Shown here: one piece after another, positions 39,642 to 53,776 of the stretch
Layout of the letters: every line of letters begins with the position of its first letter
How positions within the stretch are numbered: position 1 is the stretch's first letter
NCBI GenBank assembly: GCA_028564675.1
Contig: JAOVVO010000019.1
Span: forward strand, 1-64,000
Origin: Onchocerca lupi
Lineage: Eukaryota > Nematoda > Chromadorea > Rhabditida > Onchocercidae
Length of the DNA: 64,000 nucleotides
Reading direction: 5' to 3'
The notes under the pieces: model-generated
What the model saw: only the letters and a program-made list of their open reading frames with translations
Told to the model about the DNA's origin: nothing
The model's database searches: none
Position numbers and translations under genes: made by a program

Positions 39642-41560
39642 GAAATTTGCATGATTCATTATATACAGTAATTTTTAATTCCTTTTTCCATTTTCAGTGG
39701 TATTTGCAAAGGGTTATTTGTAATGATATCAAGTTTTGTTTCGGTCTCGTTTGTTGTTTATTCTGTATTTGTTGTTCATCTCACAAACATATGTGGTCTT
39801 TAATCGATTACAGGCTTACAATCGTATCATTTTCTTATCCAAATCAAATTAAATTTCCCAAGATAGTGAAAAATCATAATCCTTTCACATCTCATTTAGA
39901 AAAATCGAATGAATCATATTGATATTAGTTTCTGGAATTGCTCTTTCTTTCTCTTTCTTTCTTCGTCCATAAATTCACAAATTATTCCTGATCATCCAGA
40001 ATAAATAAGTGACTATGACATAACGCTATATTTGGCAAGTGTTATCTGAAAGAAAAAAAAAGCAATCAGGTTTTTATATTGATGATTCGATGAATATACT
40101 CTGTTTATCGTTAATACTGTGACGATATTATATTCCCAACTGATGATATTTTTTGTACATATAGTGGTGATATTAATCTATGATTTTAATTATAAAAAGT
40201 CATCTTAATTATGGCACTGAATTGTGCAAATATTATACGGTTCATCATTGATTACTGAAACTGTGATAATGCTCAGTTTAGCATCTTCTGTTTTGTGAAA
40301 TCTTTTAATATTATAATCTGTATTGTTATAAATGATATTTAGAGAACAATAGTATTATTCATTAGAACATTTTGATTGTTAATTCTCAATTCCTGAATTT
40401 CTGGTTTCTTCAACATAATAAATATGAATAGTATAGACATTTAATTAAAATTTCTCACAGTCTGTTTTTAATTCAAGAAGTGTTTATTTTTTCAGAATCG
40501 CATAGTTGAAACTTTGAACTTTGATGAAAAGTGGCGATAGAGTAAATTGGTTTTAAAATTCAGGAGTTTGCTATATTCAAGCTGTGATTATTGTCTGCAT
40601 CGATCTTTTTTCATTATTTTTTCTCCCCTTGCAAACATTCTAATAATTTATACAGAAAAATGATGCGGAAGGAATTTACGAAGAATGTTTAATTATAAAG
40701 GAATTATTTCTTCGCATTTTTACATCCGTTTCACTGATTTTTTCTGCATACATTGTTTACATTTTGATAGGTTGATCGGAGCTTGTATTTATTTGTTTTC
40801 CTATTCGATGCTCGATGATAAGCATACGTCATTCCGAAATTTCATCAGGTTACTACAAATATTCACAATACCAAATATGAACTCGCAAATTCTCAAATTT
40901 CACCTTCATATTAATCATCATAGATTATGTGTGATATAGTCAGGTTACGGCGTAATCAATCAATTTATAACTTCATTTTATGATTGATTTATTATCAATG
41001 CAAATCGCGACTGTGAAATTGTGTAACAAATATTTCTTCGGAAGGACGCTGCAAGTTTAACTCTGAAAATTTTTACCTCTTATGTCTTCTGCTTCTGTTT
41101 ATTTATTTTTCAACAGACGGGATCAATAGAAATGAGTAAAAATATCAAATTTGCTGTTTTGTTTTGCAATATTTCAAATATATTTTGACTGATAACAATC
41201 TCAGGACAAAGTACACTATAGTTGTGAAATGATTTAAAATGTATAAAGTATTGTAAGTATTTTATGATCAATGGTTGTTTTGATCTACTTTCACTCTTAA
41301 ATGACGCCAAACTTCTGGAAGAGTGTTGTGATCATCGTAGCTGATGTAAAATGCGGTTCTGATTGGGATTTCATTCTCTCCATTTCATGTTTTTTTACTA
41401 TCACGATTTCTGAAAAATTTATGCAGTTTGAGAAACTGGGATTTTAAGCTATCTAATTCGGATATGATTTGTATTTGTAACTTTGTTGTGGGAGTGGAAG
41501 ACTAGAAGGAAAAAACGTCTCGACATTTGAATTCAGTAATTTTATTCGAATGTTTACTTA
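39642..41560. other. Intergenic stretch between the FHA/PHD gene and RAD17
   Basis: Contains the 3' flank of the FHA/PHD gene, with an AATAAA at 40,000-40,005 as a candidate polyadenylation signal about 360 bases after the stop. No exon was recognised in the remainder, which leads into the RAD17 promoter region. Confidence 0.55.
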
Positions 41561-41585
41561 TATTACAGATTTTGGGGAAGAACAT
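41561..41585 (+). promoter_or_regulatory. Candidate splice (trans-splice) acceptor before RAD17
   Basis: TATTACAG ends at 41,568, 17 bases before the ATG at 41,586. An earlier ATG at 41,550 lies in the same frame but upstream of this acceptor, so the mature mRNA would begin with the 41,586 start if the site is used. Confidence 0.45.
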
Positions 41586-44500
41586 ATGATGTCAGTTAGC
41601 TGGTTTTGTTCATCGTTTGAATCGTCGAGTAATTCAGATCAAGCAACAGCTGATTGCAGAGTAATGAAACGTTACTTTTTAAGAGAATGTGGAGATAAAA
41701 AGATTTTTGAGATTGAGTTAGCGATCGCTTAAGATATTATATATCTGGTGAAGATGACACATTAAGCTATGTACAAATCATAAATATATATAGCGTACAA
41801 AGTATAATTTATTTCATTATATTTCAGCTCCTGAGAAAAGCTCCTGTTTCACATGTAACTACTGATAATGCAATCACAGATTATGAAGTAATCGAGACGC
41901 CTCCCGAAGTAGCATTTTGCAGTTCGCTCGGAGAGGAATCTACTTGTCCATTAATCGATCGATTTCCCGTTCAAAATGTTGAACAATTAGCTGTAAATCC
42001 GAGAAAAGTTGATGAGGTATTATTTTAGACATTACAGAAGAGGATTTTTGTTAATTTTTTTTTTCTCAGTGATATTGACTGTAATAAATTTTTGATTCTG
42101 ATCAGATAAGTTGTTATGGTTAGGCTATATGATTGATATATTAGTGTTTTTGTAGATTCAGAATCTTTTTTCCAATGAATATATTTGTTTGCTAGATTCT
42201 TTTCAGATAAGGCAATGGATGCAAAAGAAAAAAGGACGATATCGAGGTTGTAAATTACTTCTGCTGACTGGACCTACCGGTTGTGGCAAAACAACAACTG
42301 TAAAAATGTTGTGTCATGAACTAAAACTTGAATTGATTGAATGGAACTGTTCCGAATCTTATGATATATTTTATAATCCGGAAGGAAAGGAAGTTATTTA
42401 TGAGGAAAGTCAGGCAAGTTATACAGTTTTTTTAAATTATGGAACTTTCTACTGGTAACTTTTTTTTTTTTTAGCATGGGAAGTAATGATAATGAATGTG
42501 TAGAAAATGAAGAAACATTAATCTAGCAATCCACAACATGCAGTTTGGAGCGAAATATCCAATTTATATTGAAATATTTAATTTCTTGTGTATTATAATT
42601 TTAGTTTGTTTGTCCTTTAAATTACCTAGCATAACTGTTTGGAATTCAATTGTGTCTTAACTATCCCAGACTTTTAACAATTTGTAGAGAGTAGGAGTTT
42701 TCAAAATTTTTTTAAAAAAATCTTTGCTCAACTAGTTCCCATATTTCATCTGCATGATTATAATATTTTTCCAGGTCCGAGAATTTGCAGAGTTCTTGAA
42801 GTCATCGGATCGTGGATCTATTGAAAAATCAGTTTCAGAAAAAGTTATACTTATCGAGCAACTTCCGAATGTTTTTTATCAGTAATGATTTTTGTAAAAA
42901 AGATGATTAAACTATAAGTGACATTATTAGATTCTTTCTATTCAAACTGCTTTCTGATTACTCTGTAACAAAGTCCCGCGTTTTTCACTTATTCATATTC
43001 AGCAGAGTTGTTGTAGTTGCTTTTCATAAATTAAAATCAAAATCAAATTTAATTTGGGGTCAAATTAAAGAGAAATGTGACTTTAAGTATGAATGTCTTT
43101 TCTTTAATGAAGACAGAACATGATTCATTTATTCTCAGTTTTTATGATGTGTATCATTTTTTTTTTTTTTTTTTATTTAAAATTATAGAGATCCGGCGAT
43201 ACTGCATGCAACATTAAAGAACACAATCAAGAATACAGTTTGCATGTATATTTTTATCATGAGTGATGTTGGTTCTTGCTGGTATCTAAATCCAAAACGT
43301 ATTTTACCTGCAAATATTCGGTATCAGTTAGGATTTGAGGAATTAGCGTTCAATGCTTCTGCAACCATTTTCTTATCGAAAGCACTACGAAGGATTGCTT
43401 TGCTGCTGAAAATTAACATATCACCGCTGCAAATTAAAAGAATTGCCAGTAATTCCAATGGTTGGTATTTAATTATGGATTACTGCATTTGTCGTGATTA
43501 GTAACAGTTATCAGTTTGGTTTAGTTAGATCCCAATTTGTTTGTTTAAAATATGATTACAATACTGCAAAATTTAAAGCTTGAAGAAGAAGAAATCATGC
43601 ATTTTTCTTACAAGAATTTCTGCGTTTGATGTTTTTGCATAATATAAAATCAAAATCTCTTATTGAAGAATGATATTATTTGAAATGTGAAGCATTTTGC
43701 ATTAATAATACTTTACGTTCAAATTTTTGCAATTTTCCGTCTTAGTGATCATTTCCAGATTCTGTTCTTTGTCAACTTTAATTTTTCTCTTCATTTAATT
43801 AAGCAATAAATATTCCTGTAATTAAATGTTTTATGCATTCTCTGTGTTTTACTACAGGCGACATAAGAACAGCAATTCACAATCTGCAATTATGTTTTGA
43901 TGGTTCCAGAGAATTTATTGAAATTTTTCCTTTTCATTCCTCGACATTAATTGATCCATACCACAGTTTGGGAAAGCTCTTTTATGCGAAAAGGTATGTA
44001 AAATTCTCTTTTACATAATGTTTAGGTTGTTGCAATTTTTACGTAAAATTTTCTTTTCTAATGTTTGGGTTGTGTAGTTTTCCTGAGAAATAGAATAGCT
44101 GAAAGGTTCAGTAGATTTTACAAAAAATATTGAGTTTCACTAAGAGATTATAATTTTGCTAGCAAAATAATTCATATTTGTACTGCCGTTTTTCCTCTGG
44201 CTCATTGGTTGTAAAATATTGTTCAAGTTTAACACATGAAGGTGCGCCAGTGCTGACGACAATTGGAAGAAAGCTGAAGAAAAATTGAAAATTGAATTAA
44301 GGGAAGTTTACTCAAGAGATTATCCTCCCAAAGATGATGTCAGTGAGGTGCTTAACAAAAGTGGTATGAAAGCTGACAAGGTTAATAATATATAGATTTT
44401 TATTTAAGGGTGTTTGAATTGTATTAGCAGATATTTCATTTTAATTTTCTGATATTACTTCAAGTCCAAGTATATTTTGAAAAATCGAACGACCAATTTC

Positions 44501-45812
44501 AATAAATTTCAATTTTTAATTATTTTATAGTTGGTGATGTTCATACATGAACATGAATTGAACTTTGCTCCCTCATTGTCATCTTATCTGAGCATTCTCA
44601 ACAACATAAGTATTTTCGATTCAGCACTTGGCCGTTGGGAAGTTCAAATAGATTCAATTCTCAGCTCATATATGGGTGAAGTAAGTCACTTCATTTGTTT
44701 TAGTTTTTGAGGCTTCTATTTTTAAATAAAATTTAAATTAAATGAGTTAGATTCCGAATTCTTGATTCTGAATTTTCAGAACATAAAACTGTTAACTTTG
44801 AATTTAGAAAGACTTTGCAGAAATTCCGTAAAACAAGATGGTAGTACACTAATCAGAAATAAATTTCTAAATTCGTAGTTAATTCTGAGTTATTTGCTAG
44901 TTTACTCTCTGGAATATTGCAAATGAATTAGAGATAAAGAAAAGTCGAGAGAGATACTGAATGTTAACAAGATGACTGGTTTTACTTCAGGTGGCAGCTC
45001 GATCTATCGTTTTTCACAATTTCGGGTGCAAGAGTAGACAAGGTGAGGTTTCAGATTAAATTGCTAATTAGTGTTGATTTCTTCAATTTAATTTTTCCAT
45101 TTTTACAAGTAGTTTAACATCGAGAGAATGCAAATTGTCATTATTTTGCAAAAATAATTTGCTTTAGGTGCTTTGTTGAATCAGCTTTCTAATCTCTAAA
45201 ATTTTGAGAAATTAAAATTTTTGATTCTGTTATATATTTTATTGCAGGTAGAGGAATGTATCATTTTCACAAACCTCGTTGTCATTACGAAGATTTTCAA
45301 TTATTTAGCAGGGAGAAAGAAATTCATGCTGCTTTTCCTTCACATGTTTATGGAGAGATTTTAACTCTGTAAGAAATCTCTTTCTTACATTCTCAAAAGC
45401 GGATTTTATCCGGAACTCTACAGACCAATTTATGCGATTTCAAATATTCCAACTTTATCAACAAATAAATTTTACAAGATTTCATAAATTCTCATCTCAC
45501 ACTATTATATACAGAAACTTGCTAACTAATAATTTGAAATGACCATTTTCCAGTGATAAATAAATTTGAATTCTTAATGAAGAGAAACAATTATTATTAA
45601 AATGTTGCGGTTGCAGGACACTTCCACTAATTAGACTTATAAGACCACCGACTTTGAATAATTATCAAAATCAGCTACTTGTTTCAATGGATTCTGCACT
45701 TTGTACTGGTTTTACTGTAAACCAGTCTCCAACAAATAGAATGCCAAGCAGGAGATCTCCAATATACGATGAAGAAAATCAATTTGATATCGAAGAAATT
45801 GATCTTTCTTGA
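41586..45812 (+). CDS. RAD17: RAD17 checkpoint clamp loader
   Basis: Large subunit of the RAD17-RFC complex, which loads the 9-1-1 clamp on damaged DNA to start ATR signalling. Exons: 41586-41660, 41828-42016, 42207-42413, 42775-42881, 43189-43460, 43858-43993, 44242-44380, 44531-44680, 44991-45042, 45248-45368, 45617-45812; 547 aa, phases consistent. Seen in order: SWFCSSF near the start (as WVDPSF in human RAD17), EQLAVNPRKVDEI like the human ELAVHKKKIEEV, Walker A GPTGCGKTT (110-118), a Walker B region VILIEQLPN (181-189; human has ED where this has EQ), and GDIRTAI (284-290) like the human GDIRSAI. The end EENQFDIEEIDLS resembles the acidic carboxyl end of RAD17. It is shorter than human RAD17 (about 680 aa), mainly at the carboxyl side. 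The intron after 42,413 begins with GC. Confidence 0.94.
42414..42774 (+). other. GC-AG intron in RAD17
   Basis: The donor is CAG|GCAAGT and the acceptor TTTTTCCAG. No GT donor nearby keeps the frame between EESQ and VREFAEF, where RAD17 similarity continues. CAG|GCAAGT is the usual context of this rare intron class. Confidence 0.75.
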
Positions 45813-47534
45813 TTTTTGCATATCATTAGTTGGATTTTTGTTTTGTTTCTTTTGTTGTTGTTGTTTTTTTTCTTTTTTTCTCTTCGTTATGCTTGCATTA
45901 TAGACTCTTTTACCGCTTTTCTTTATCACTTATTATCGTGTGAATGATGGTTCTTTGTGAAATTCAACTCATCTCAGCTATTTACAAAGTTTTATTCATA
46001 CCTAATACCATATTTTTACTCATATTTTATTGCCAACAGTACTCATATTTTTTATTGTTGCCTTCATATTTCATCTATGTCACAGTAAAATGTTAAAATC
46101 AAGGAATTAAAACATATTGTAGACAGTAAGGGAAAGTTTTAATTTTTCTTGATTAGAATCCATAGAGAAATCACTGATGATGTTTAAATTGTCCATTGAA
46201 ATAATTAAATTAATGCAAACTTAAAAATTCATTGGATCGCAATTTTTACTCTACATTTATGCAGGAAATTCATACATTTTAGCATTCTATTTTGTTGCAT
46301 CAATAAAAAAAGAGAAATATGAATTCATGTATTTCATATTTCTTCTTGATAATATCCTATTATATACCTCACCTCTACATCCCTTCCAACTTCATGAACT
46401 TTTCGGAAATCTTTAACTTTCCAACAAATTCATCTTCTACATAGTAGCCAACGTACCTGAGATTATGACAGAAGGCATTTAAAAAAAGAAAAGTTACAGT
46501 TTTTATTTATGATTATTTGCTTTCGAAATGAGAATTGAATTCAAGTAGTAAGGAGGAACTCAAGTTGTTTATACTTTCTCAGACTTCTGCGAAAGTTTTA
46601 TATTGGATAATATACAAATTGATTGCTGTAGTTTTGAAAGACCATCACAAACATAACAAAATGTATTCGTTTGGCTTAATGAGTTAGACAAAGAAATACG
46701 CTTGCTGGATAAATATATTTTCCATTCTTTGGATCATATTGCTAGTTGAACTTTAGCTGAAGCATTTTTTTATTACTAAATTAAAATTAATTTTTAATTC
46801 TAAATTATTTCAGTCTTTTACTTTTGAAAAAAGCTGCTTAAAAATTGTATATTTTTTGAAACTTACTGAAACTAAATTTTGCAAACTAAAGAATCAGTAA
46901 CGCATTTTTGTACTATCGATATCTTTTTTCAGTTTTAATTCTTACACTGTATTACAATTTTACAGAAAAAAGAAATGATAATGAGATTCGTTCCTCAAAA
47001 TCGTTACAGATTGAAATGATCATTGTATCCATAATTAATGGTAATTAGATTCGCTAATCTAAAATGAAATTAATCCGGAATCATTGAATATCGGAGTTAG
47101 CAATTTGCTTAAAGTAATTAAATAAGTTGAGACAAATGCATTTATCTGTAAGATTAAATCAATTTCTGCATAATTTCACCCAAGGAATTCTACTAAATCG
47201 TTAATTGCCACATTATTTAATCTTGTGATAGAGCTGATTAATTGGACAAATCTAAAGATATCAATCTTTCCCGTTGCTAGAATATCTTCTGTCATTTTCG
47301 ATATATCAACCAAAATTTTATAAATTCTCGACCATGACCTTCACATTATCATTGACCTTCTTTTGCAGTGTATCATTTCAGAAAACCCTTCCATACGTAT
47401 CAATTGGGAGGTTAAAGTACTATTTTGAAATCATAATTGTAATATATATTCAATCATTTGGAACGATCCCAATTCAAGATTCTTTGAATGCGTCCAAATG
47501 TTTCTTCTAAAATTTAATTGCAAAATTTTGATAA

Positions 47535-47568
<34 letters not shown>

Positions 47569-49533
47569 TCGAGTCCTGTGTACTTAGTAGGGGTATATCA
47601 AAACCTAGCGCAAACTATACAAAACTTCTTAGAAACTTTTATAACAAAAATTCAATCATATCCTTTTTAATATTCTTACAATCGAAAATAATTGCCTAAA
47701 AGTTCTGAAATGCTTAAATTTTCAAACAAAATTGAAAAGTGCTCTTGAATCAAAAACTTAATCATATTTTTAATGCAGGTTTGATGATGATATGTTCACT
47801 GTCAAGTAAAATTTTGATTAAAAAAATCTGAAGTTCTAATAAAGTTCTAGCAAAAATTCTAATTAAGGTCTAATGAAAAAAATTCGAAATTCACTTGACA
47901 GGTGAACAAAAAGTTCTGATAGTTTTTTCATGGAATTAGCAGCTAAAGCAGAAATGAAATTAGAAACTTCTCATTTTTGAATATTACAGTTATCTTCACT
48001 TAAATCTAATTTTCAATCTTTCTAGGTAAATTTGGTGGATCTTATGAGTGAATGAATCATTCATCTTGCGACAAAGTACAAATAAAAATTTTCTGAAAAG
48101 CTTTTTTTGCGAAGGAATAATTTCTATATTTATAATAATATTTTGCTTATTTAAAAATTACAATTATTATTTCTTTAAGCGTGAAGATATCTCGCTACAC
48201 TTATATAAGTTGCAAACAAAATTGAAAAGTTTTCTTGAAATCATATTTTTGCGCGTGATTTTCCATTTTAGTTGTTGCTGTAAGCAAATTCAATTATTCT
48301 TTTTCAAAATTCTAGTAGAAATGATCATTCTATGAGAACAATTAATCTGCCAGATTCAATTCATGATCATTAAAGCTCTACCACATTACTGCAACTAAAG
48401 AAATCATCTATAAAGTTTTTGCGTGAAAAACTGAAATTCGCTTCTTTCTGAATTATTTGATTTTATTTTATTTATTAAACTTGAAGTAGCAACATGTACT
48501 TTTAAGCGACGAAAGTCATTAAATTTCAAAAAATTATTTCAATCATTCATTTATATGTTTATCTCATTATTCAATTAATTCATTTATCCTCCGATTTATT
48601 TATTAAATCAACTCGATTATGATTTATTTCAAACGAAATGAACTTCTACTTCCACAAATCGACAACTAATTAAGACTTATCAAATCAATACCCATATCAA
48701 TTTTTGTCTAAATAATCGGGAAATTATTGAGTACTATCATCGACCATGTGCTATTTACAAAACTGTGTGGATTTTTCCCCGAATTAATTTTGAGATCAAG
48801 CTGAATAAAATTAAATTTTACTAAAATGATATGATTTCAAGCTGATAAAATTATTGTATAACTTCTATCTTAAGCTTTGAGCAGCTGTATGATTCACAAA
48901 TAAGCCCATTTCTAGTGCTTTTGGTCATTTTCGTTTATTTATCGATCTGCTTGTAGCATTTCTATTTGTTCAATTTAATCATAAGTACGGTAGAATTGTC
49001 ATAATCAGAGTAGAAGAAATAGCATGGGAAAAATGAAATATTACAATCGATCAGTCCAGATCAATCATTCCATTCAGTAAAGGAATAATTCGAAATCAAA
49101 CTGAATCGATGGAAGAGGTAGAAAGAGAGGTGGAGACTTCTGGACTTTTCGTTTCCATCGGATCTTGTCGCGTCTGATCGATCCCTTTGCTCTACCAACA
49201 TACTTGAGTACCGCACTACTATTATTACTGTTTAACAACACAGCTCTTAAACTTGATTTTAGTCTCGTCTATTCTCGATTTCCACTACCATTTTGCATTG
49301 CTGTATTTCGCCATTTCTCTTTCTGAAGAGATTCTGAAGTGATTGCTTGATTCTGAAGCTCTACTTATGCATCACTGCCAAGATTGCAATCAAGTTCTTG
49401 AATTTGTTTCTACGTGAGATAGTACATTAGATTTCAAGCTATAAACTATCTCTCATTCTCGACATACTCGAAAATCCTCGATATAGAGGATAGATAAATT
49501 TTGTCATTCTAAACTGCCAAAAATACTGCAGAA
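45813..49533. other. Intergenic stretch between RAD17 and the PLPPR-like gene
   Basis: AATAAA at 46,302-46,307 is a candidate RAD17 polyadenylation signal, about 490 bases after the stop. A run of 28 A lies at 47,541-47,568. No exon was recognised on either strand. The segment 49,100-49,330 is somewhat less AT-rich and may hold the promoter of the next gene. Confidence 0.5.
47541..47568. repeat. Poly-A run of 28 bases
   Basis: Seen directly; no gene or recognisable element ends at it. Confidence 0.9.
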
Positions 49534-52500
49534 ATGTCTGTTCCACATTCACGAGCTCACTCGGAAGTCTTCTCGGCATCTCAATATGATGGTCCAATCA
49601 TTAAACGACCACGTATACAACTTAATTATTTTGTCATCCCAATTTTCGTGCTATCAATCGTTGGCTTAGCATGCTTATGGACACTGTGGTATTACATGAG
49701 GTAGATTTTCATTGTTTATCATTTTTTATAATTATACAGAGAAATGTATCTTTGTAACATATCAAATAAACTGCGATATTTTTTCGTTATTTTTGAAAAT
49801 AACTCAGTATCAGTATCTCTTAAATATTCGCATAATTTGGTGGATGTGAAAATTTTTTGATTTTTTAACTTTTTCTTCTTTTTTTTTTCAAATTTTTTGG
49901 CTTTTTTTTAATCTCTATTTTGTAGCAAAGAATTTGGGCTTTAATTAATTTCAGTTTCACAACAGTATTTCCATACCATCATCGAGTATTCCAGTGTCAT
50001 GATGTCAGTTTGTATAGGCCTGATTTTCACCCAGAAGATTTCAATCTTTATGTATCATATGAGCTCCTTTATGTACTTGGTTTCACATTACCTCCAGTTG
50101 TTGTATGTTTTAGCTTTTTATCTTTATCTTTTCATATATGTTATCAGAATTACAACTGATAAGATATCCTGGTACCTATTAGCGGCGTTATTGTTCAACG
50201 ATTGGATAAAATATATGAAATTATTATCATCAGAAAAAATCATTATCATAAAAACCTTCAGTTGATTGTCATAACTTGCTAGTTAAATTCTAGATGAACT
50301 ATTTACTTTACTATTCCATTATAAATTGAAAGTGAATAAAAGAAAAAAAAAGTGACAATAAAATAAATTAAGTGAGCTCCAGTTTATTAACAGTTGTATA
50401 AATTTGAAATCAAAAATTTTGATCACTCTCAATTGATTGTTTTTTTATCTTTCTTTATCAAATTAATATTCTATTAGATGGTTATTATTTTGATGAATAA
50501 AATCAAAAATTATCCAATTTACTTATCTTCTCAGTCGATTTTTGATTCCTGAATTCGCAGAAATTCTTTCGTTGTTTGTAGATATTTATCGGTGAAATAA
50601 TGTTTTGGTTATTCTCTACGAAACCGAGAAAAACAATTTATGCTAGTTGTGGCGAATGTAAAATTCACTTATTAACTCGACGACTTGCACGATTTATCGG
50701 TTAGTCATTTTTCCGATACTGTAAGGTAGTGATACAACAACAGTCATATACTTTATCGATAAAGCTTATTACAAGCTGAATAAACATCGCTTTTTTTTGT
50801 AATTGAAAAAAAATTTTTTTTGTTGAAATTTCATCACTCTAATGTTTACTGAATTAAAACAATAGAAAAATTTCGATAAGTTACAGTAAAAGTACTGTTA
50901 ACATATTTCCAGAATCAATTTTTTTTAAATGAATTGTAAATTATTACATTTAAAAAATAATCTAAAACTCAAAAATGCTTTTAATTGTGGATTCATTTCG
51001 TAATTTCAAAAATTTTAAATCCTAAACATATCGAAAAATCTAAATTTCACTTCTCAAATAAAATTGTTAAGTTGTACTAAAAATTTCGGATTCATAAACA
51101 TTCGGAAAATTAGCTTAATCTTGAAATCAATTTTGAACTAAAGTAAAAGCTAAAGCTAAAGTGAAAAAAAAAAAAAAAATCATTGTATGAGTTTTGTGAT
51201 GACCTTCAGTTGCAGGTGTATTCATGTTCGGTGCACTTATAACACAAATATTTGTTTATACGATCAAATTAATGACTGGTTATCACCGACCATATTTTTT
51301 GTCTCTTTGTAGGCCAAACATAAGGTTCCCTTCAATTGTCGTATTTTCTTCAGATACAGTTTGCTTCTCTTTTTTGTTTACTTTTGAGACAATGTGTGTT
51401 TAAGAGAAGAGGAGAATATCTAAAGTCCTTCAGTGATGAAGTTCCAATGCATTACATTTTATTATTCAGCAAAGCAACACTTCTATACTGCAATCTCCAA
51501 CTAATTAACGGTATTAAAATGAAATTGTAAATCTGTAATACTTAGGACAGTTGCTTTATGAACTTTTCGAAATTTCAACAAGTTTAGCGACAAAAGATTC
51601 ATTAAAAGAGACATGCAAATCAACTTTCTTAATTAGGCAAAAATCAGACTTTTGGAACTTCATTGATGCTTTTATGTATTCAAAGTTTTTTTTTTTTTTG
51701 TGGTAGAAAACAAGCCTATTTCAAATTTTCCCAGTTTTTTTTTTTTTTTTTTTTTTTTTGAGTGAAGATTTAAAAGGAAAATCAGTAAAATTCTAAGATT
51801 CGAATCAAATTATATTCCATAACATTAAATTCATCGCTTCTAATGTTCAAGCAATCTTTAAAACATAATTATAAATCGGAAAACCAAAAAAGCAAATAAC
51901 AGCTGATAACCAAAAGTCTTCAAAATATAAAATTCTTATCGTCTTTCAATATTTACGCTTCAAAAATTCGAAGTTAGAGAGTTCAAATAAAAAAATGACT
52001 AAGTTGTACTCTTGAATTTGCAAAACTGATTCTGTAATTAACATTTTCAAATAGCTTTTTTCTAATTTAAAATCTTTATTAAATTTTTTGATAGAATTAG
52101 TGTTAGCTTCGAGACCTGTTTTTTTCCGATACAAAAAGGTCAGATTGAAATTACAGCGCATGCATAGCACCTCTTGAGCAATCGCCATCACCATCTCCAT
52201 TCTTGGCATGTTTATATCGGAATCCTACCGACTTGCGCTACGCTTCACTTTCATTTCCATCACTTCACGCAGCATTCTCATCGTTTTCGTGCACATTTGC
52301 TTCGGTAAGTTCAATTTAAATAAATTTTTTTAAATCATTTAATTCATTTAAGTGCACAAAAAGAATAAGCATCTAAAAACCTTAGTCCTTGACCCTATGA
52401 CATTGATTCAGGAAAAAAGCCTCTAATTTCTCAATCCTAATTTCATAATGCAGTAAGACTTCGGTATAATCCTCTCAATCATTTACTTACTTGCTCACTT

Positions 52501-53776
52501 ATCTCAAAAACGCTGGAAAGCATTTCGAGGTCGCATGAATCTAAAGCTCTCGCTATCGCAGTTATTGTCATAATTCTATTTCTATACAAGTTATCAAATG
52601 TTTATGTAGTTCAGAAGGGAAACGAAAGTTGACTTGGATTACTGAACTTGGCTATTTTCTCTCAGTTATCTCTGTTAAAGAATATATTTATGAAAATAAA
52701 GAATTTGATATTGAAATGCAAAGACTAAAGAACTGAATCCATCACTTAAACGATATCTTTTTCGTTTTTGTTAATTTTACAGTGCTACATCTATTACATG
52801 ATCAGTTTACGTAGTGCCCCTTTGCTGCGGCCATTTCTGATATTTGGATTCATGGGTCTTACACTGATTGCTTCATTTTCACGAATTGGAGGTTACAAAA
52901 ATCATTGGCGAGATATCTGGGTCGGATGGTTGATCGGTTTTTTTATTGCTCTTTTTCTGGTAATAATTAGTACTTTTTTTAAAATAAATTTGAAAGTTTT
53001 CACTCAACCAAATTTCGGAAAACTCCACTTATGTTACGCTTTGCATCTCATTTTTGATATTATTACAAAATATTTTTAGTAATTTTAATAATAGGAATGC
53101 AATTAATCACATGGTGAATTCTATGTCTTCTTTTCTTTTTTTTTTTGCTTTTTTAAATCCATCTAAATCCATTTTTTAAATTCATTTAAATCCATTTAAG
53201 AAGAATTGGAATTAAGTTAAACAGCAATATAATGTTTGGATTATTTCCAGTGCCATTCTGTTCTATGTTTCCAAGAATGTTATTATTATGCGGTAGAAAA
53301 ACCGATGACATTGGAGGAACGCGTGAGTCCATTCTTTCAGTGGTTCAGATTACCACGTATACGAGCGCCTTCTTTGAAAGAGGAATACGCGTAAGTTTGA
53401 TATGATTTCTCATAGAATGACATTTATTTGTTAATTTCAAGAAACTTCTCTAAAATCATAATCACCCCAAATCAAATGGTAAGTGGAATTTAGCAAATAA
53501 TATTAACCGATGATTATGCCTATTAAATATTGAGCAAAATATTGACTTCCATAATACAATACTGAAAAATGACGGAAAGATTCTCAATTTTTGAAACCTT
53601 TCAATGATAGGGTTTACGAGGAAGATGTTCCGCAGCAGATACTTCCAGCACCTAGTGCAGCACGTCACCGTCGAAACCAAGATCGTACCTATGAAGTTAC
53701 CACAACAACTGAAAGCTTCCATCGTACCATTTCTCCACCACAACAACAGCATCGAAACAGTTACAGTGGCTACTAA
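49534..53776 (+). CDS. Phospholipid phosphatase-related membrane protein (PLPPR-like), probably inactive
   Basis: Member of the PAP2/lipid phosphate phosphatase superfamily; active members dephosphorylate lysophosphatidate and related lipids at the plasma membrane. Exons: 49534-49700, 49955-50102, 50582-50699, 51216-51324, 52157-52304, 52783-52959, 53251-53390, 53611-53776; 390 aa, phases consistent. Six membrane segments at about 32-54, 90-116, 142-161, 213-237, 244-262 and 275-291. Motif C1 is kept (Lys162, Arg169-Pro170, in KLMTGYHRPYF). Motif C2 reads FPSLHA (214-219), with Leu for the Gly of PSGH. Motif C3 reads SRIGGYKNHWRD (263-274): the position of the catalytic His is Asn270, as in vertebrate PLPPR proteins (QYKNHPVD). 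CHDVSLYRPD (70-79) matches the conserved first loop. The hydrophilic tail is rich in Thr, Ser, Arg and Gln. Loss of catalysis is inferred; the PLPPR assignment fits better than PLPP1-3. Confidence 0.92.
51735..51759. repeat. Poly-T run of 25 bases in an intron
   Basis: Lies in the fourth intron of the PLPPR-like gene. It is 398 bases before the exon, too far to be that exon's polypyrimidine tract. Confidence 0.9.

Noticed and set aside
41550..41585. Upstream in-frame ATG for RAD17
   Set aside because: It precedes a good splice acceptor (41,568), and RAD17-like sequence only begins after the 41,586 start.
48048..48335. 95-codon Phe/Ile-rich ORF
   Set aside because: Composition mirrors the local AT bias; no domain, no splice context.
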